A DNA stretch of 64,000 bases from Dendrolimus kikuchii (GCA_019925095.2 CM034408.1:1798001-1862000), one strand, 5' to 3'; positions 46,769 to 56,865 are shown, counted from the stretch's first letter. Numbers and translations: made by a program. Notes: a model not told the origin generated them from the sequence alone.

Positions 46769-49700
46769 TCCGTTTTCACGTAAAAACTACTGGACCGATT
46801 TGGCTGAAACTCAGTATATATATATTTTCGATGCCGAGAATGAACATAGGATACTTTTTATCCCGAAAAATGGGATAGTTTCCGGGATAAAAATATATTT
46901 GTCTTTCTGTTTGTTATGTTTTTAAGGGGAAAAGTACTGGACCGATTTAGTTGAAATTCGGTATACATGTAATTTTAATATCGAGGGTGGACAAGGGATA
47001 CCTTTTATCCCGGATAATGGGATAGATTTTGGGATAGATTTATGTAAAGATTATCCCAAAAGTGGGACAGGCTTTGGTTGGTTTTGTGATTTGCCATTTT
47101 CATCATTTTGGTTAATAGAGGATGAAAGTTTGGATGAGACCAATCACCTATAAAATTGATTAAAGTAGTTAATAGGTTATATTTTTGCATACATACTGTG
47201 ACGTCGTAATTACGTAGTCAATTGATCTTTGCATAATGATTGTAACATTATTAATTAAAATTACGAAGTGATTTGTTTGGAATTGCGCGCGGTTGGTATT
47301 AAACATTATTTGAAATGCCGCCACGACGCCTGAGTACGGCAATGTTCGGCTAGGTTCGGGCATCTTCGCCCGTTCGGCAATGCTCGTGTAGACTCGGCAA
47401 CCCTCGCGAATACTCGAGACACGGCCGTCATTTGGCAGAGAGCATCAACGCGAATAACAAGACTAGAGCAGACAGCTGTCTAGCTGCTGGCCTCAGGGGT
47501 AAACATATTCGAAGAAAGCATATTAAAATTAAAATTATATCTTACTGGGTGTATGAGGACTTACAAAATTCACACCCGCACCGAGGGTAAGACAATGAAC
47601 TGCCACAGTCAGAAATTAAAAATCAGGTACATTCTTCTCATAATGCAGTGAATGTGTTAAAAATGTGTAAAAGTCATAGGGGCTACCTTGGACCAGCTGA
47701 TTCCGAAAATGCAACAGTTAGAATTGTTGTCTCTTTGTTCCAGCATCAGAAAACTACTGAATGGATTTAAATGAAACTCAATGCAGAGTTAGTTGATGTA
47801 TGCTTGAAGTATTTTTAATAGTAATCTGGAATGTTAATGGCTGAGAGTATATTTTCAGGCGGGCAGCGTCTTTTGGCAGTCTGTTTGGTGAGTCGTGGCA
47901 AGGGAAGCCGTTGCGTGGGTTCCGTAGGCGCGGCGGCGGACAGCGCGCTTTACGTGGCCGATTTGGACTAAGGTAATTGTTTAAAACTTCTTATAATAAT
48001 AAACTACTGCTCTACTGGGACCGAGATCAATTATCACAGACAGGACTATTGTTGCCAACAAGCCTGATATTATAATTGTAGATGTCGCGATTCCCCATGA
48101 TGGTAACCTCGTGAATGCCGAGGAAGATAAACAAATAAAGTATATTGATCTTGCTCACGAGGTTACCGCTATGTGGAACCTGGACTCTACAATCATAGTA
48201 CCGATAGTGGTGTCGGTGAATGGACTAATAGCGAAGAGCCTTGAAAGGCTCTCGCTTGGTATCTGGTTGAAGGGTCGGATGCAGAAGGCAGTTCTGTTGG
48301 ACACGGCCCGTATTGTGAGGAGATTCCTGTGTCTGGAGCCTTAACCACCGGTCGCCTGGACCCTAGTCCCCACTGCCGTCGAAGATCAGTTTTTATATTT
48401 TTTTTATTAATAAATGTATATATTTTATAAGAAAAATGTAAAAAATTTGGAAATAAAATATATGTGTGAATAATAATAATATCAACAGCCTATAAATGTC
48501 CCATTGCTGGGCTCGGGCCTCCCATTATAGGGGAACAGACATTATAAGGCGGCTTGGCAGGTTTGACACATCGGTTATCTCGATATGCAGGTTGTATCAC
48601 AAGGTTTACCTTCACATTAGTTCAGAAAACTGCCTAAGTGGTGCATGCATTCCGGCTAGGATCGAACCCGCGCTTTTTGAGCTTGGGAGGCATGCACTAG
48701 CCATTATGCTACCACATAAATATGTTTAATTTATCAGTTAGTACTTTCAATACCAAACCAATCGGTGCCTGTGAAACCAATCCGTGCAGGAACGGAGAAA
48801 GAATACAATTTTCCTGCGACCGAACAGCCTATCGTAAGAGGCGACAAAACAACCCACAGCCAGGTGGTAGGGCATTTGCCCGACTGGATGGCTACCACCC
48901 CTGGTCTAAAGTATGTCGCCATAACAACCATGAATTGTGTTCCGGAATTCGTTATCAGGTACCAGTCTCCCTTAAGAGAGCAGCAGCGCATTTGTAGCAC
49001 CTTTGGTGTTGCAAATGTCTATAGGCGATGGTAACCGATTTCCATCAGTCTGTCTACTGAGCTCCTGCAATAAAAATAAAAAAACTATCATATTAGTATC
49101 TACTTTGTACAGGACAAGTGTACTGCCTCACACGTGTACTACTCATTACTAAGTATTTTTCTATTATGATAGCATTTCGTTTCAACAGAGGCAGAGGGGG
49201 TCATCAGAATAGGAATCGCACAAAGGGCGCTACGCAGCAGGCGCGGGGGAACCCGACAGCCCTACCGACGGGTAGGGGCCGGGGGTTCGGCAGAGGTACA
49301 ACACTAAGGGCCAAATTTTCAATCACCAGATAAATGTTATTCATAGAATAAATTCAACAGGAAGAAATTAAATACGACAGGTGTTCAGGGATGTCCCGAC
49401 TAGGTGGAGGAGCGAGATGGAATGCTCCTCCGTCTCAAAGGAAGTTCTTCCAGCGAGGCTCTTGTTATGCCCCGCAGGCCTAGGCACATCTATTATTGTT
49501 GGAAATTTGTATATATTCTTTGCGGCACAACGCCATCTATTGACTTGTAAGTGGTCCGCTACAAATGCATGAATAAATTTGTTGAATGGTTTCACTTCCA
49601 AATTCGGTCAGGTTATAATTTACTTGACTGATAACTTTTATCTGATGATTGAAGAATCGACCTTTAAATCTATAAGTAGCATGTAATAAGTTTCATGTAG

Positions 49701-52177
49701 GAGTATACCTGTGGCCTGTTGTAGGGAGCGACAAAACAACACACAGTCAAGTGGTAGGATATTTGCCCGTCTGGATGGCTACCACCTTGAGTTGTGTTCC
49801 GGCGTTAGTGACCAGGTTCCAGTCTCCCTTAAGAGTGCAGCAGCGCATTTGTAGCACCTTTGGTGTTGCAAATGTCCGTAGGTGATGGTAACCGCTTTCC
49901 ATCAAGTGGGCCATCTGCCTGTCTGCTCAACTCATGCAATATAAAAAAAAATATCAAATTAGGAAAAGACACTTGAATGATGATAACAATTCCTCGCCTC
50001 TGCTCCTATTTTTGATATAACATTAATATAGTGTAATTTTTTTTTAAATGTCACTATATATCATAATATCTACACGACTCTGCGGCACAAATAAACTCAT
50101 GAGGTTTCTGTGTGTATGAATCTAAGCATAAAATATCTATAATATTATAAAATTCTAAACATGTGTCTGTATATTGAAGCTATAAAAAAAAAACAACTGG
50201 AATAGACTATATAAACGATAGAGAACATGATGCATTTTTTTTTAATTTGTTATGTTGTTCAGGATTCAAGTAAAAACTACTTTCGCTCATCGACAGCTAA
50301 TTATTAGACTTAAACTCTGTCCTACTTTTTATGCTAGATATCGCGCGAGAATTTTTCTAGGAATGATTTAAAATGGTCAGATTAAAAAGAAATTCCAATT
50401 TCATTGTGATTTTCTTAATGGTCGTAAGCAAATTTAGTGTAATAGAATGTGTGATATTTTTATCCCGGAAATTTCGCGGGAATTTTCCCGGGAGCGGTTT
50501 GAAGTTGTTCGGGTGCGTGAAAATTAGGTTATTCCGACACAGTTTTCACTAAAACAATAGCTTACATTCGTTTTGAAGTGAAACTTCTATATAAACGGGC
50601 GGGTCTTAAGATTTTTCTGTCACGAAAAAGCGTTACGACCGCGTGGAAGAGCCGCATAATTATAGAGTATACTATGTTCATAATACCGAAGTTAGAAAGA
50701 GAGTTGGTCTGAAAGAGAGTGTCGGGGTGAAGGTAAGGAAAGGAATGTACCGGTGGTTCGGGCATGTGGAAAGAATGAATAAACAGATATACAATGCAAA
50801 AGTGGATGGATGCAGAAGTCGTGGAAGGCCACGACACACCTTCCATGATCAAATTGATCGTGTACTAGCAGAAGTTGATATCAGGAGCCTTAAGAACAGA
50901 CGAGCGTGCATGACAAGAGTTATGAATGTCAAAGAAGCGAGTGAGGTGTGTAAGAATAAGCCTGAATGGCGCCTTGTTATACGTGCCTACCCCGCAAGGG
51001 AACTGGCGTGAAGTTATGTATGTATGTACTTTGGTTCCGGATCGAATTCAGTTGTTTTGTTTGATAAAATAAAACATGTTTAAATAAAAAATGCATTCAT
51101 TAAAATGTACCTAACTTAACCAAATCATAATTTGCAGTAAACCTGCGAAAACTTGAAACGTGTGCTGGGACATATAGTAGAAGTGAAACTTCAACGGACA
51201 AGTGGCAAAACGAATCGCAATAAAACTTTAACTTGAAGTTTTATGGGCAGATTGTTAATGTACTTGTCCAATTTTTATATGTATTATTTTTTATGATATA
51301 CATACATACATAACTTCACGCCAGTGCCCTTGCGGGGTAGGCATGAACAACAGAGCGCCATTTAGGCCCATTTTTATGATATGTTGTGTTTAAATACGTT
51401 ATAGTTTTCTATCATTATTGAATTGCATTGTACACTATGTATTATTATGTGTGTTGTATTGTCCTTGGTGACTTCGCCTGCTGGTCCCAGGCGGAAGAAC
51501 AGCGCTGGTCTTCATTGGTCAGCATATGCTGAGACTGGGTCCAATTTTAGGACTTATTCTGTATCTGTTATTTTCTTCTCCGTCGTCACACTCTTGGCAG
51601 AGTGGTCGTGGTCCTCATGACAGGGGTGGTGGCAAGCTTCACAATTCGTCGCCATTCCTCTCGCACTAGCTTTCCTTGTGCATTCGTGAAGTGGGCCATT
51701 TAGTGCGGATTTGATTTGGTTATTTGGATCTGTTATTTTACTGTTTGATAATACTGTATGTTGTATTTGTCCTAAATAAAATATGTCTTTCTTTCTTTCT
51801 TTCTTCTTTCTTTCAATTTGAAAACTTGCCCGTAAAACTGCAAGTTAAAATTTTGTTGCGATTCTTTTTGCCACTTATCCGTTGCCATTTGTTTTTTAGC
51901 TACTGTGGCATTTTGGGTCCGGGGAATACTGCAGGAATTTCAAGACAATCGTGGACGAAGTCTCAGGCATATCCTAATGGGAAAATGATTTTTAAAAAAA
52001 GATGTAAAATATGCTTAAATTTTGTCTTCAGGTGGTGTATTAAGGAATCAGACTTCAAAGCCAGTCCCTACCAAAGAAGAGTTAGACGCTGAACTAGACC
52101 AATACATGGCGAGCACTAAATGGGCGTTAGACAAGGAGTTAGACGCATATATGAAAAACGCCATGGAATTGGAGTGA
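42723..52177 (+). CDS. Chtop: CHTOP (chromatin target of PRMT1) homologue, five exons
   Basis: Joined exons give about 243 residues: N-terminal MSLNDRF motif (human CHTOP has MSLNERF), an RLGYRQGRLRRFGS segment, an Arg/Gly-rich middle, and a C-terminal duplication KEELDAELDQYMASTK / WALDKELDAYMKNAM, the FoP-duplication domain. CHTOP is a nuclear RGG protein methylated by PRMT1 and a TREX mRNA-export subunit (established knowledge). Exons: 42723-42929, 46224-46381, 47859-47972, 49189-49295, 52032-52177. All junctions are GT-AG and phases match. Translation could start at 42723 or at MSLNDRF (42762). Introns hold RTE, SINE-A, a 15-bp minisatellite and a LINE. Confidence 0.88.
43385..43860 (-). 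mobile_element. RTE-type LINE C-terminal fragment (second family)
   Basis: The minus strand reads KEKVFEQCVLPVLTYGAETW, TLTAGLVHKFQVTQQAMERA, MLGVSFYG and, shifted, ISKLKWQ-type sequence. Same family as 37080-37565. In CHTOP intron 1. Confidence 0.7.
43991..44302 (-). mobile_element. SINE-A copy, full length but diverged
   Basis: GTGATTTCAGCAGACAGGCA through CTGTTCCTGCATGGATAA. Confidence 0.85.
44303..45179. other. Chtop: CHTOP intron 1 stretch without gene
   Basis: Contains a decayed Helitron-like start (TACTAGCGGCCTGGAGTGGT) and a LINE 3' UTR-like end AAATAAATTCTTTCTTTCTT near 44810. Otherwise unassigned. Confidence 0.35.
45180..45490 (+). mobile_element. SINE-A copy, full length
   Basis: ATCCATGCAGGAACGGAGAA through CTGCTGAACTCCTGCAATAA. 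Confidence 0.88.
45799..46056. repeat. 15-bp minisatellite, about 17 copies
   Basis: Unit GTGCATTTAATCATA, exactly 15 bp, with a few CGTA variants (units 6, 7 and one near 46005). As 15 is divisible by three, open frames cross it on both strands; these are not genes. In CHTOP intron 1. Confidence 0.97.
46224..46381 (+). CDS. Chtop: CHTOP exon 2
   Basis: Acceptor TCTCCATTGCAG, donor GTATTT. Encodes LALRQRLGYRQGRLRRFGSE, SNLPGLRKSNSFGNLSQMSV, KDRVSWQPNGGL plus two bases of Arg. LKQRLG is the corresponding motif in vertebrate CHTOP. Confidence 0.87.
46382..47858 (+). other. Chtop: CHTOP intron 2
   Basis: GT-AG intron with a (CTGT)n run at about 46711-46768 followed by a repeated GGGATAG/ATCCCGGA-rich interspersed repeat (46790-47080) containing ACTGGACCGATTTGGCTGAA. 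The rest is unassigned. Confidence 0.5.
47859..47972 (+). CDS. Chtop: CHTOP exon 3 (RGG segment)
   Basis: Acceptor TATATTTTCAG, donor GTAATT. Encodes (R)RAASFGSLFGESWQGKPLRG then FRRRGGGQRALRGRFGL, with enters/leaves phase 2. Arg/Gly-rich, a likely arginine-methylation and RNA-binding segment. Confidence 0.87.
48008..48481 (+). mobile_element. LINE C-terminus with restriction-like endonuclease motif, plus 3' UTR
   Basis: With one frameshift: YWDRSIITDR-like start, NKPDIIIVDVAIPHDGNL, KQIKYIDLAHEVTAMWNLDS, IIVPIVVSVNGLIAKSLERL, ARIVRRFLCLEP stop. The KPD...D pattern fits the C-terminal endonuclease of R2/R4/Dong-type LINEs. The tail ends in AATAATAATAAT. Inside CHTOP intron 3. Confidence 0.65.
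48485..48720 (-). mobile_element. tRNA-derived SINE (family 1)
   Basis: The minus-strand head has TGGTAGCATAATGGCTAGTG (A box) and GCGGGTTCGATCCTAG (B box); the body ends AGCCCAGCAATGGGACATTT and ATAGGCTGTTG. The same family is at 56075-56320 on the plus strand. Confidence 0.8.
48780..49084 (+). mobile_element. SINE-A copy, full length
   Basis: TCCGTGCAGGAACGGAGAAA through GAGCTCCTGCAATAAAAATA, with a small deletion in the tail (TCCATCAGTCTGTC). Confidence 0.87.
49189..49295 (+). CDS. Chtop: CHTOP exon 4 (RGG segment)
   Basis: Acceptor CGTTTCAACAG, donor GTACAA. Encodes (R)GRGGHQNRNRTKGATQQARG, NPTALPTGRGRGFGR. Its GC content is much higher than its intron surroundings. Confidence 0.85.
49306..49669. 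mobile_element. A-MITE copy just inside a CHTOP intron
   Basis: AGGGCCAAATTTTCAATCAC at the left and TGATGATTGAAGAATCGACC at the right, inverted. It starts 11 bases after the exon 4 boundary. A foreign block (about 49380-49560) resembling 12400-12500 sits inside. Confidence 0.55.
49709..49950 (+). mobile_element. SINE-A copy, 5' truncated
   Basis: GTGGCCTGTTGTAGGGAGCG through CTGCTCAACTCATGCAATAT, with an internal deletion after GGCTACCACC. Confidence 0.82.
50575..51260 (+). mobile_element. Interspersed element split by RTE-A
   Basis: GAAGTGAAACTTCTATATAA, CACGAAAAAGCGTTACGACC before, and GGTTCCGGATCGAATTCAGT, GTGGCAAAACGAATCGCAAT after the RTE-A. The same order occurs at 61061-61440. The last part recurs inverted at 51832-51900 and 61419-61500. 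Non-coding; class unknown. Confidence 0.55.
50672..51028 (+). mobile_element. RTE-A LINE 3' fragment
   Basis: NTEVRKRVGLKESVGVKVRK, GMYRWFGHVERMNKQIYNAK, GRPRHTFHDQIDRVLAEVDI, ARELA stop, then GTGAAGTTATGTATGTATG. Frame open, with a short internal deletion after HVERM. Confidence 0.88.
51300..51370 (-). mobile_element. RTE-A LINE 3' terminus, 71 bp, with 12-bp TSD
   Basis: ACATACATACATAACTTCAC to GCGCCATTTAGGCCCA. Flanked by TTTTTATGATAT (51288-51299, 51371-51382). Confidence 0.88.
51440..51820 (+). mobile_element. Probable LINE 3' UTR with (CTTT)n tail
   Basis: GTTGTATTGTCCTTGGTGAC, CCAGGCGGAAGAACAGCGCT, then CCTAAATAAAATATGTCTTTC and repeated CTTT. No reading frame kept. Assignment by form only. 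Confidence 0.4.
52032..52177 (+). CDS. Chtop: CHTOP last exon (FoP duplication domain)
   Basis: Acceptor TTTTGTCTTCAG. Encodes (G)GVLRNQTSKPVPTKEE, LDAELDQYMASTKWALDKEL, DAYMKNAMELE, TGA. Two LDxELDxYM repeats define the domain. No clear AATAAA in the next 200 bases. Confidence 0.9.
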
Positions 52178-52535
52178 AACGTGTGTGTGAAAAAATATAG
52201 TGTATATAAAAAACTTGAAAAAAAAACTAAGAAATAATAACATAACTAAAACTCAATTTTTTGTGTTGGCAACACTTGAAGTGAATGTGATTTTTTTTTT
52301 GTTATTTATAGATTATTAATCTGGAGGGTAAGGTAAGGAGGGAACATCTTATTTAGGAGTTGGAAAGTGCTTAGTGGTGAGTTTAAATGATAGTTCAAAA
52401 ATATAGAATGACGCTAGTGTAGTGTTTACTACGGCCCGGTTTCTATATCTTACCGACCGGTCATTTAACTTACTATCGGTTATAATTTTACATAAGCTCC
52501 ATACAAGTAATGTCAAAATTCAAACGATAGTAAGG
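52178..52535 (+). other. CHTOP 3' UTR and flank
   Basis: A-rich, with AAAAAAACTAAGAAATAATA. At 52430-52535 it has a copy of the small foldback sequence related to 1328-1463 (CCGGTTTCTATATCTTACCG). The cleavage site is undetermined. Confidence 0.4.
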
Positions 52536-52776
52536 CATTGCTAGGAGGTAGGGCATTTGTTCGACTGCATGGCTACCACTCCTGGTCAAGAGTATGCCGC
52601 CATAACAGCCTTGAGTTGTGTTCCGGCATCAGTGGCCAGGTTGCAGTTTCTCCTTCAAGGCCGGCAGCGCATTGGCGGCACCTCTGGTATTGCTAATGTC
52701 CATAGGCGACGGTAACCACTTTCCATCACAGTTAGGCCGTGTCAGTCTCACTGCTGTACTTCAGCAATATAAAGAA
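52536..52776 (+). mobile_element. SINE-A variant with LINE-like tail
   Basis: The head part matches SINE-A (GAGTATGCCGCCATAACAGC), but the tail AAGGCCGGCAGCGCATTGGC and TTCAGCAATATAAAG is closer to the CR1-like LINE tail at 40.7 kb. A distinct subfamily or chimera. Confidence 0.7.
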
Positions 52777-52813
52777 CAAAAAGGCAAGTGAATGCGTAGT
52801 AAGATATATCTAT

Positions 52814-53277
52814 TAGGGCTGTGCGAATATCGTTCGAATCGAATATTGATATTTGATTCGAAATTCGAATTTTCAAATTATTCGCGAATAATTCGAACAA
52901 TTCGCGAATTATCGAATTATCACTGGGTTTTCTATTGTTTCCAATTTGTATTTCCATTACATCGTGTATCATATTATTCTACTTACGAATAATATACTTT
53001 TTGATTAAAAATCAATTACCCGGAGAAAACAATTGCTCAATTTCAATATAATATGTTCATTTCTGCCAGTAACATAAAAAATCTAGATACTAATATTGGC
53101 AAGAGATCTTTTCAATTCATTTTGGTTTTTATAATTATTAATTTCCGTTTGAAAAAAATCTGTAACAAAAAGGTTACACATGCAATGTTTTAAAATACTC
53201 GAAAATTTGCGAATAATATAATAATTCGGAAAAAAATCGAATTATTCGAAATCTTACGATTTATTCGCACATCCCTA
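52814..53277. mobile_element. hAT-M1 MITE, intact
   Basis: 464 bp; termini TAGGGCTGTGCGAATA and TATTCGCACATCCCTA are inverted (one mismatch). A perfect 8-bp duplication ATATCTAT flanks it (52806-52813, 53278-53285). ATTCGAA-rich subterminal repeats; no coding capacity. Confidence 0.9.
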
Positions 53278-53750
53278 ATATCTATCATCTTGTCAAAGAA
53301 GGATTAAGTTTCTGTTTTTATAACTTCATGTCAAATGTGCAGTTTACACGTTTGTAATCCCAACATGTATATATTCTGTCTTGTTTGTTTCACTTGTCTT
53401 TGCTTACTTTTCGATAATTAATGAATGAAACTCGGATAGAACATGTGTTTTATTTTGAGTATAATATTGCAGATTTAGACCCTTTGATAATCCGCACAGG
53501 GTGTTGTTTTTGCCTGTTCGGAATTTGTATGAAGCTAATGTCAAATTTTAACCTATAGTAAGGCAAATGAACGTTTATCAAGATATATAGAAATTTAATT
53601 GATTTGGGAAACATATAATAATTAATATTCTTAAGTATAATCTATGTACAAAAATTAATACATTTTATATAATAAGCTCCAAGAACAAGCCTCTTGCCAA
53701 AAAAATAAAAAGTGAAGTTATAATAAACATTTGACTCAGGGCGCGTTCTT
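53278..53750. other. Unassigned sequence
   Basis: Contains a fragment of the small foldback family at 53500-53590. Nothing else recognised. Confidence 0.35.
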
Positions 53751-53756
53751 TTAGTA

Positions 53757-54087
53757 ACTCACAATGCCCAAAATGCTCCGTCTGCCATTCCACATGGCGA
53801 CCACGGACGTTATGGTCGTGACGAAAACGTCACTAATGACGTTATTGCAGCGCCCACAGCCACCCATCTCAAGAGGTGGGTCGAAGTGGGCGTTGACCAC
53901 AGAGCATTAATTAAATGCATAATTTTGAAATCAACAAATGACATTTGTGTATTTCGTTAATAATGACAACAACGGCCTATAATCCGTTCCACTACAGTTT
54001 GTGATTGTAACGCCCGCAAGCAAGTGGAACGGGAAAAATCGCAATCGTAAGGGTGGTTGTTGTGAGTCTCTTGTGGAACGTAGCCTC
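53757..54087 (+). mobile_element. P element (MITE-like repeat)
   Basis: CAAAATGCTCCGTCTGCCAT through TTGTGGAACGTAGCCTC. An inverse copy lies at 59712-60245, there interrupted by a Q element. GC-richer than the surroundings; no coding frame. Confidence 0.6.
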
Positions 54088-54098
54088 AATTTGATTTA

Positions 54099-54390
54099 TA
54101 ATTACCTGGACTAAAATGACAGCTGCGATTTTGACCTTTTTTTTATGTTGCAAATAACTTGGAGCATAGTGTTGTAGTATGACTCATTTATAAGTGAGTT
54201 GTGCGAGTCATTGATTTAACTTACACAATAAACTTAAGAATTAAGTCCAACCAATTACAACTACTGGAGAAATTCTATAGGATTCAACTCACACAACTCA
54301 CTTATAAATGAGCCATGACACAACACTATGCTCCAAGCTTGTTACATAAAAAAAATATTATCACAGCTGTCATTTTAGTCCAGGTAATTA
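54099..54390. mobile_element. Foldback element with very long inverted repeats
   Basis: TAATTACCTGGACTAAAATG at the left is mirrored at the right end (CATTTTAGTCCAGGTAATTA). The inversion continues through CTTGGAGCATAGTGTTGTA and ACTCATTTATAAGTGAGTTG, leaving a short central loop near 54230. Confidence 0.75.
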
Positions 54391-54461
54391 AAAATCAGAG
54401 TAGACATTGCTTACTTTTTCGCTACACTAGCGCAACCAATTTAATGAGTTTTTGCTTTGTT

Positions 54462-54681
54462 AGTGTAGAAGTCGTGGAAGGCCACGACACACCTTCCATG
54501 ATCAAATTGATCGTGTACTAGCAGAAGGTGATGTCAGGAGCCTTAAGAACAGACGAGCGTGCATGACAAGAGCTATGAATGTCAAAGAAGCAAGTGTGGT
54601 GTGTAAGAATAAGCCTGGATGGCGCTCTGTTGTTCGTGCCTACCCCGCAAGGGAACTGGCGTGAAGTTATGTATGTATGTA
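54462..54681 (+). mobile_element. RTE-A LINE 3' fragment with 9-bp TSD
   Basis: AGTGTAGAAGTCGTGGAAGG through GTGAAGTTATGTATGTATGT. Flanked by TGCTTTGTT (54453-54461, 54682-54690). Confidence 0.85.
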
Positions 54682-54835
54682 TGCTTTGTTTGTACTGATA
54701 TTTTTTAAGTTCCCCCCTTTTACCTGTCCTGTCCATAGTTTAAGGACAATTCTGTGACATTATGCCTGAATAGAACAGGAGATTTAAGATGTTTTTCTAG
54801 GGATTCTATATAAGTCTTAATTTTAATAGTATGTG

Positions 54836-54936
54836 TAATTAACCTTTTAAGACGGAACTACCACAAATTTGTGGTCAAACTGTCACACAGGCTAATTGGG
54901 AAGCACCACAAATTTGTGGTCAAATACCGTTAATTG
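54836..54936. repeat. Two identical 14-bp palindromes in a possible piggyBac-like remnant
   Basis: CCACAAATTTGTGG at 54861-54874 and 54906-54919 (45 bp apart), each followed by TCAAA. TTAA occurs at both sides (54838-54841 and 54930-54933). piggyBac elements target TTAA, but no TIR or transposase is proven. Confidence 0.4.
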
Positions 54937-55399
54937 AAACGAACGTTGAACTGAAGCTTTCTCCCTCTAACTACATAGAATTTGTATTAGAATAAAAGAG
55001 ACGCTAGAATTCTCCTGGTTTTGGCGCGGCAATTTTGGAGCCGGCTTTTGAAAAAAAAAAATTTGGTCCCCGTTTGCGAGTTAAATGTATTTTTGATTTA
55101 GTTTGCACAGGAATTTAATTTCATATTTTTTTGAAATGATTTCATTGCTTTTTTAAATTTATTGCTGGACTATAGCTTGCTCCGTGGCGGCTACGCCGCG
55201 TGTCAAGCCCTCTGCAGTAGCTTTATTTACATACATAAAAAGTTAATTCAATTTATTACATAAAGAAACTAAGTCCATACAGCCTACACAACTGCCCGGC
55301 CAAATATAGAGGTGAGTCGAAGCCAACCTGATTCGGAAGTAATACAACGAATGACATGTTGTTAATGACAACATCTCATTCATTCATTTGGTATTTGTC
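54937..55399. other. Unassigned sequence
   Basis: AT-rich with a short A-run at 55050. No gene or repeat partner. Confidence 0.3.
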
Positions 55400-55562
55400 A
55401 GCGAATTGAAAAACACGTAATTTCTCTCTTTTCTTTCAATCGGCACAATATGTCTTTTCCTTCCACACTCCTATATTCTGACATACATTTTCTGTCACAC
55501 CACATATCATCATATCATTCACACAATCCATCCATCTTTTTTTTTTGGTCTACCTTTACATA
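55400..55562 (-). mobile_element. LINE C-terminal fragment (BovB/RTE-like)
   Basis: The minus strand reads DGWIV-like codons and GCGRKRHIV: inverse of the 23510-23650 fragment (CATCATATCATTCACACAAT, TCCATCCATC). Confidence 0.5.
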
Positions 55563-55839
55563 GTCATTTTCGGGATAAAATGTATCCTAAGTGTCAACTC
55601 GGGTTATAAGCCAGCATTATGTCGAGTTTAATTCATATACTTTCAGTAGTTTTGAAAAAAGATGCGATCGCAGCGCCATCTTCTTTATGTTCTTGTATCC
55701 CACGGAAAGGATGTGATTTATCACGTGATACTGTTAGTAACAGATAAATAAAAATTCTCAAAATTGCATTTTGGGAATCTGCTGTTTCGAATTATCCTTT
55801 CTTGATTTTTTTCACATTTTTAAACACAATGCACAAACT

Positions 55840-56041
55840 TGGCGACCGCGCCTGGTCTAGAGTATGCCGCCATAACAACCTTGTGTTGTGTTCCGGCATT
55901 AGTGACCAGGTTCCAGTTTTCTTTAAGAGAGCAGCAGCGCATTTGTAGCACCTTTGGTGTTGCAAATGTCCATAGGCGATGGTAACCGCTTTCCATCAAG
56001 TGGGCTGTCTGCTTGTCTGCTGAACTCCTGCAATAAAAAAA
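55840..56041 (+). mobile_element. SINE-A copy, 5' truncated
   Basis: GGCGACCGCGCCTGGTCTAG through CTGCTGAACTCCTGCAATAA. Confidence 0.85.
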
Positions 56042-56074
56042 TTAAAAAAAACTTGAAGCATTTACGGTAGGGTA

Positions 56075-56320
56075 AGGGCTAGTGCACGCGTCCTAAACTC
56101 AAAGGGCGCGGGTTCGATTCCGGCCGAAACGCATGCACCACTCGAGAAGTTTTCTGATCTAGTATGCATATTATTACAATTACCACGTGATAAAGGAAAA
56201 CATCGTGATGCAACCTGAACATCGAGATAACCGATGTGTCAAACCTGCCAAGCCGCCTTGGTCCTTATAATGGGAGGCCCGAGCCCAGCAGTGGGATATT
56301 TATGGGCTGATGTTATATAC
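56075..56320 (+). mobile_element. tRNA-derived SINE (family 1)
   Basis: A-box-like GGTAAGGGCTAGTGCACG and B box GCGGGTTCGATTCCGG, then CATCGAGATAACCGATGTGT, CAAGCCGCCTTGG and GAGCCCAGCAGTGGGATATT. Confidence 0.8.
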
Positions 56321-56324
56321 TAGC

Positions 56325-56555
56325 TGTGCCCGCGACGTCGTTCGCGTGGAATTTGTTTTCAAGACCCCCCGATTTTGAAACATTCTTCATTGGTGCTCCG
56401 CTCCTATTGGTCTTAGCGTGATGATATATAGCCTATAGCCTTCCTCAGTAAATGGGCTATTTAAAACTGAAAGAATTTTTCAAATCAGACCAGTAGTTCT
56501 TGAGATTAGCGCGTTCAAACAAACAAACTCTTGGGCTTTATATATTAGTATAAGA
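56325..56555 (-). mobile_element. Helitron-like (Lep1-like) element
   Basis: The minus strand runs from TACTAATATATAAAGCCCAA and GTTTGTTTGTTTGAACGCGC to GACGTCGCGGGCACAGCTAG. Same family as 26705-27476; about 230 bp. Confidence 0.65.
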
Positions 56556-56634
56556 ATAATATTATAAATTACAGCAGACAAGCCAACGGCCTACCTGATG
56601 GTAAGTGTTTATCTTCGCCTATAGACAACACACA

Positions 56635-56822
56635 CCTGAGTTACACTTGTGTTATTGGTAATATACAACAGATCTGTGTGGGGCCGATCTCAGATACCCA
56701 GACCATAGTAAATAACGGACAGTTTGTTTACGAAATGTCGTATACCATGCCGGGAATCGAACCTAGAGCCCCTGCGTTGCAGTGAGGTAAGCCAGCAAAG
56801 GCCCGCGAGGCTGGCAACCTGT
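56635..56822 (-). mobile_element. tRNA-derived SINE (family 2)
   Basis: Inverse of the 14050-14283 family: on the minus strand the B box AGGTTCGATTCCCGGC, then ATTTACTATGGTCTGGGTAT and GATCGGCCCCACACAG. Confidence 0.7.
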
Positions 56823-56865
56823 GAAAAGATTGTGCTTATGTATTATGTAAATAGTGGTTTTCATA

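Noticed and set aside
48640..48720. Functional tRNA gene
   Set aside because: A and B boxes are present but no cloverleaf with proper anticodon and acceptor stems; the sequence continues into a SINE body.
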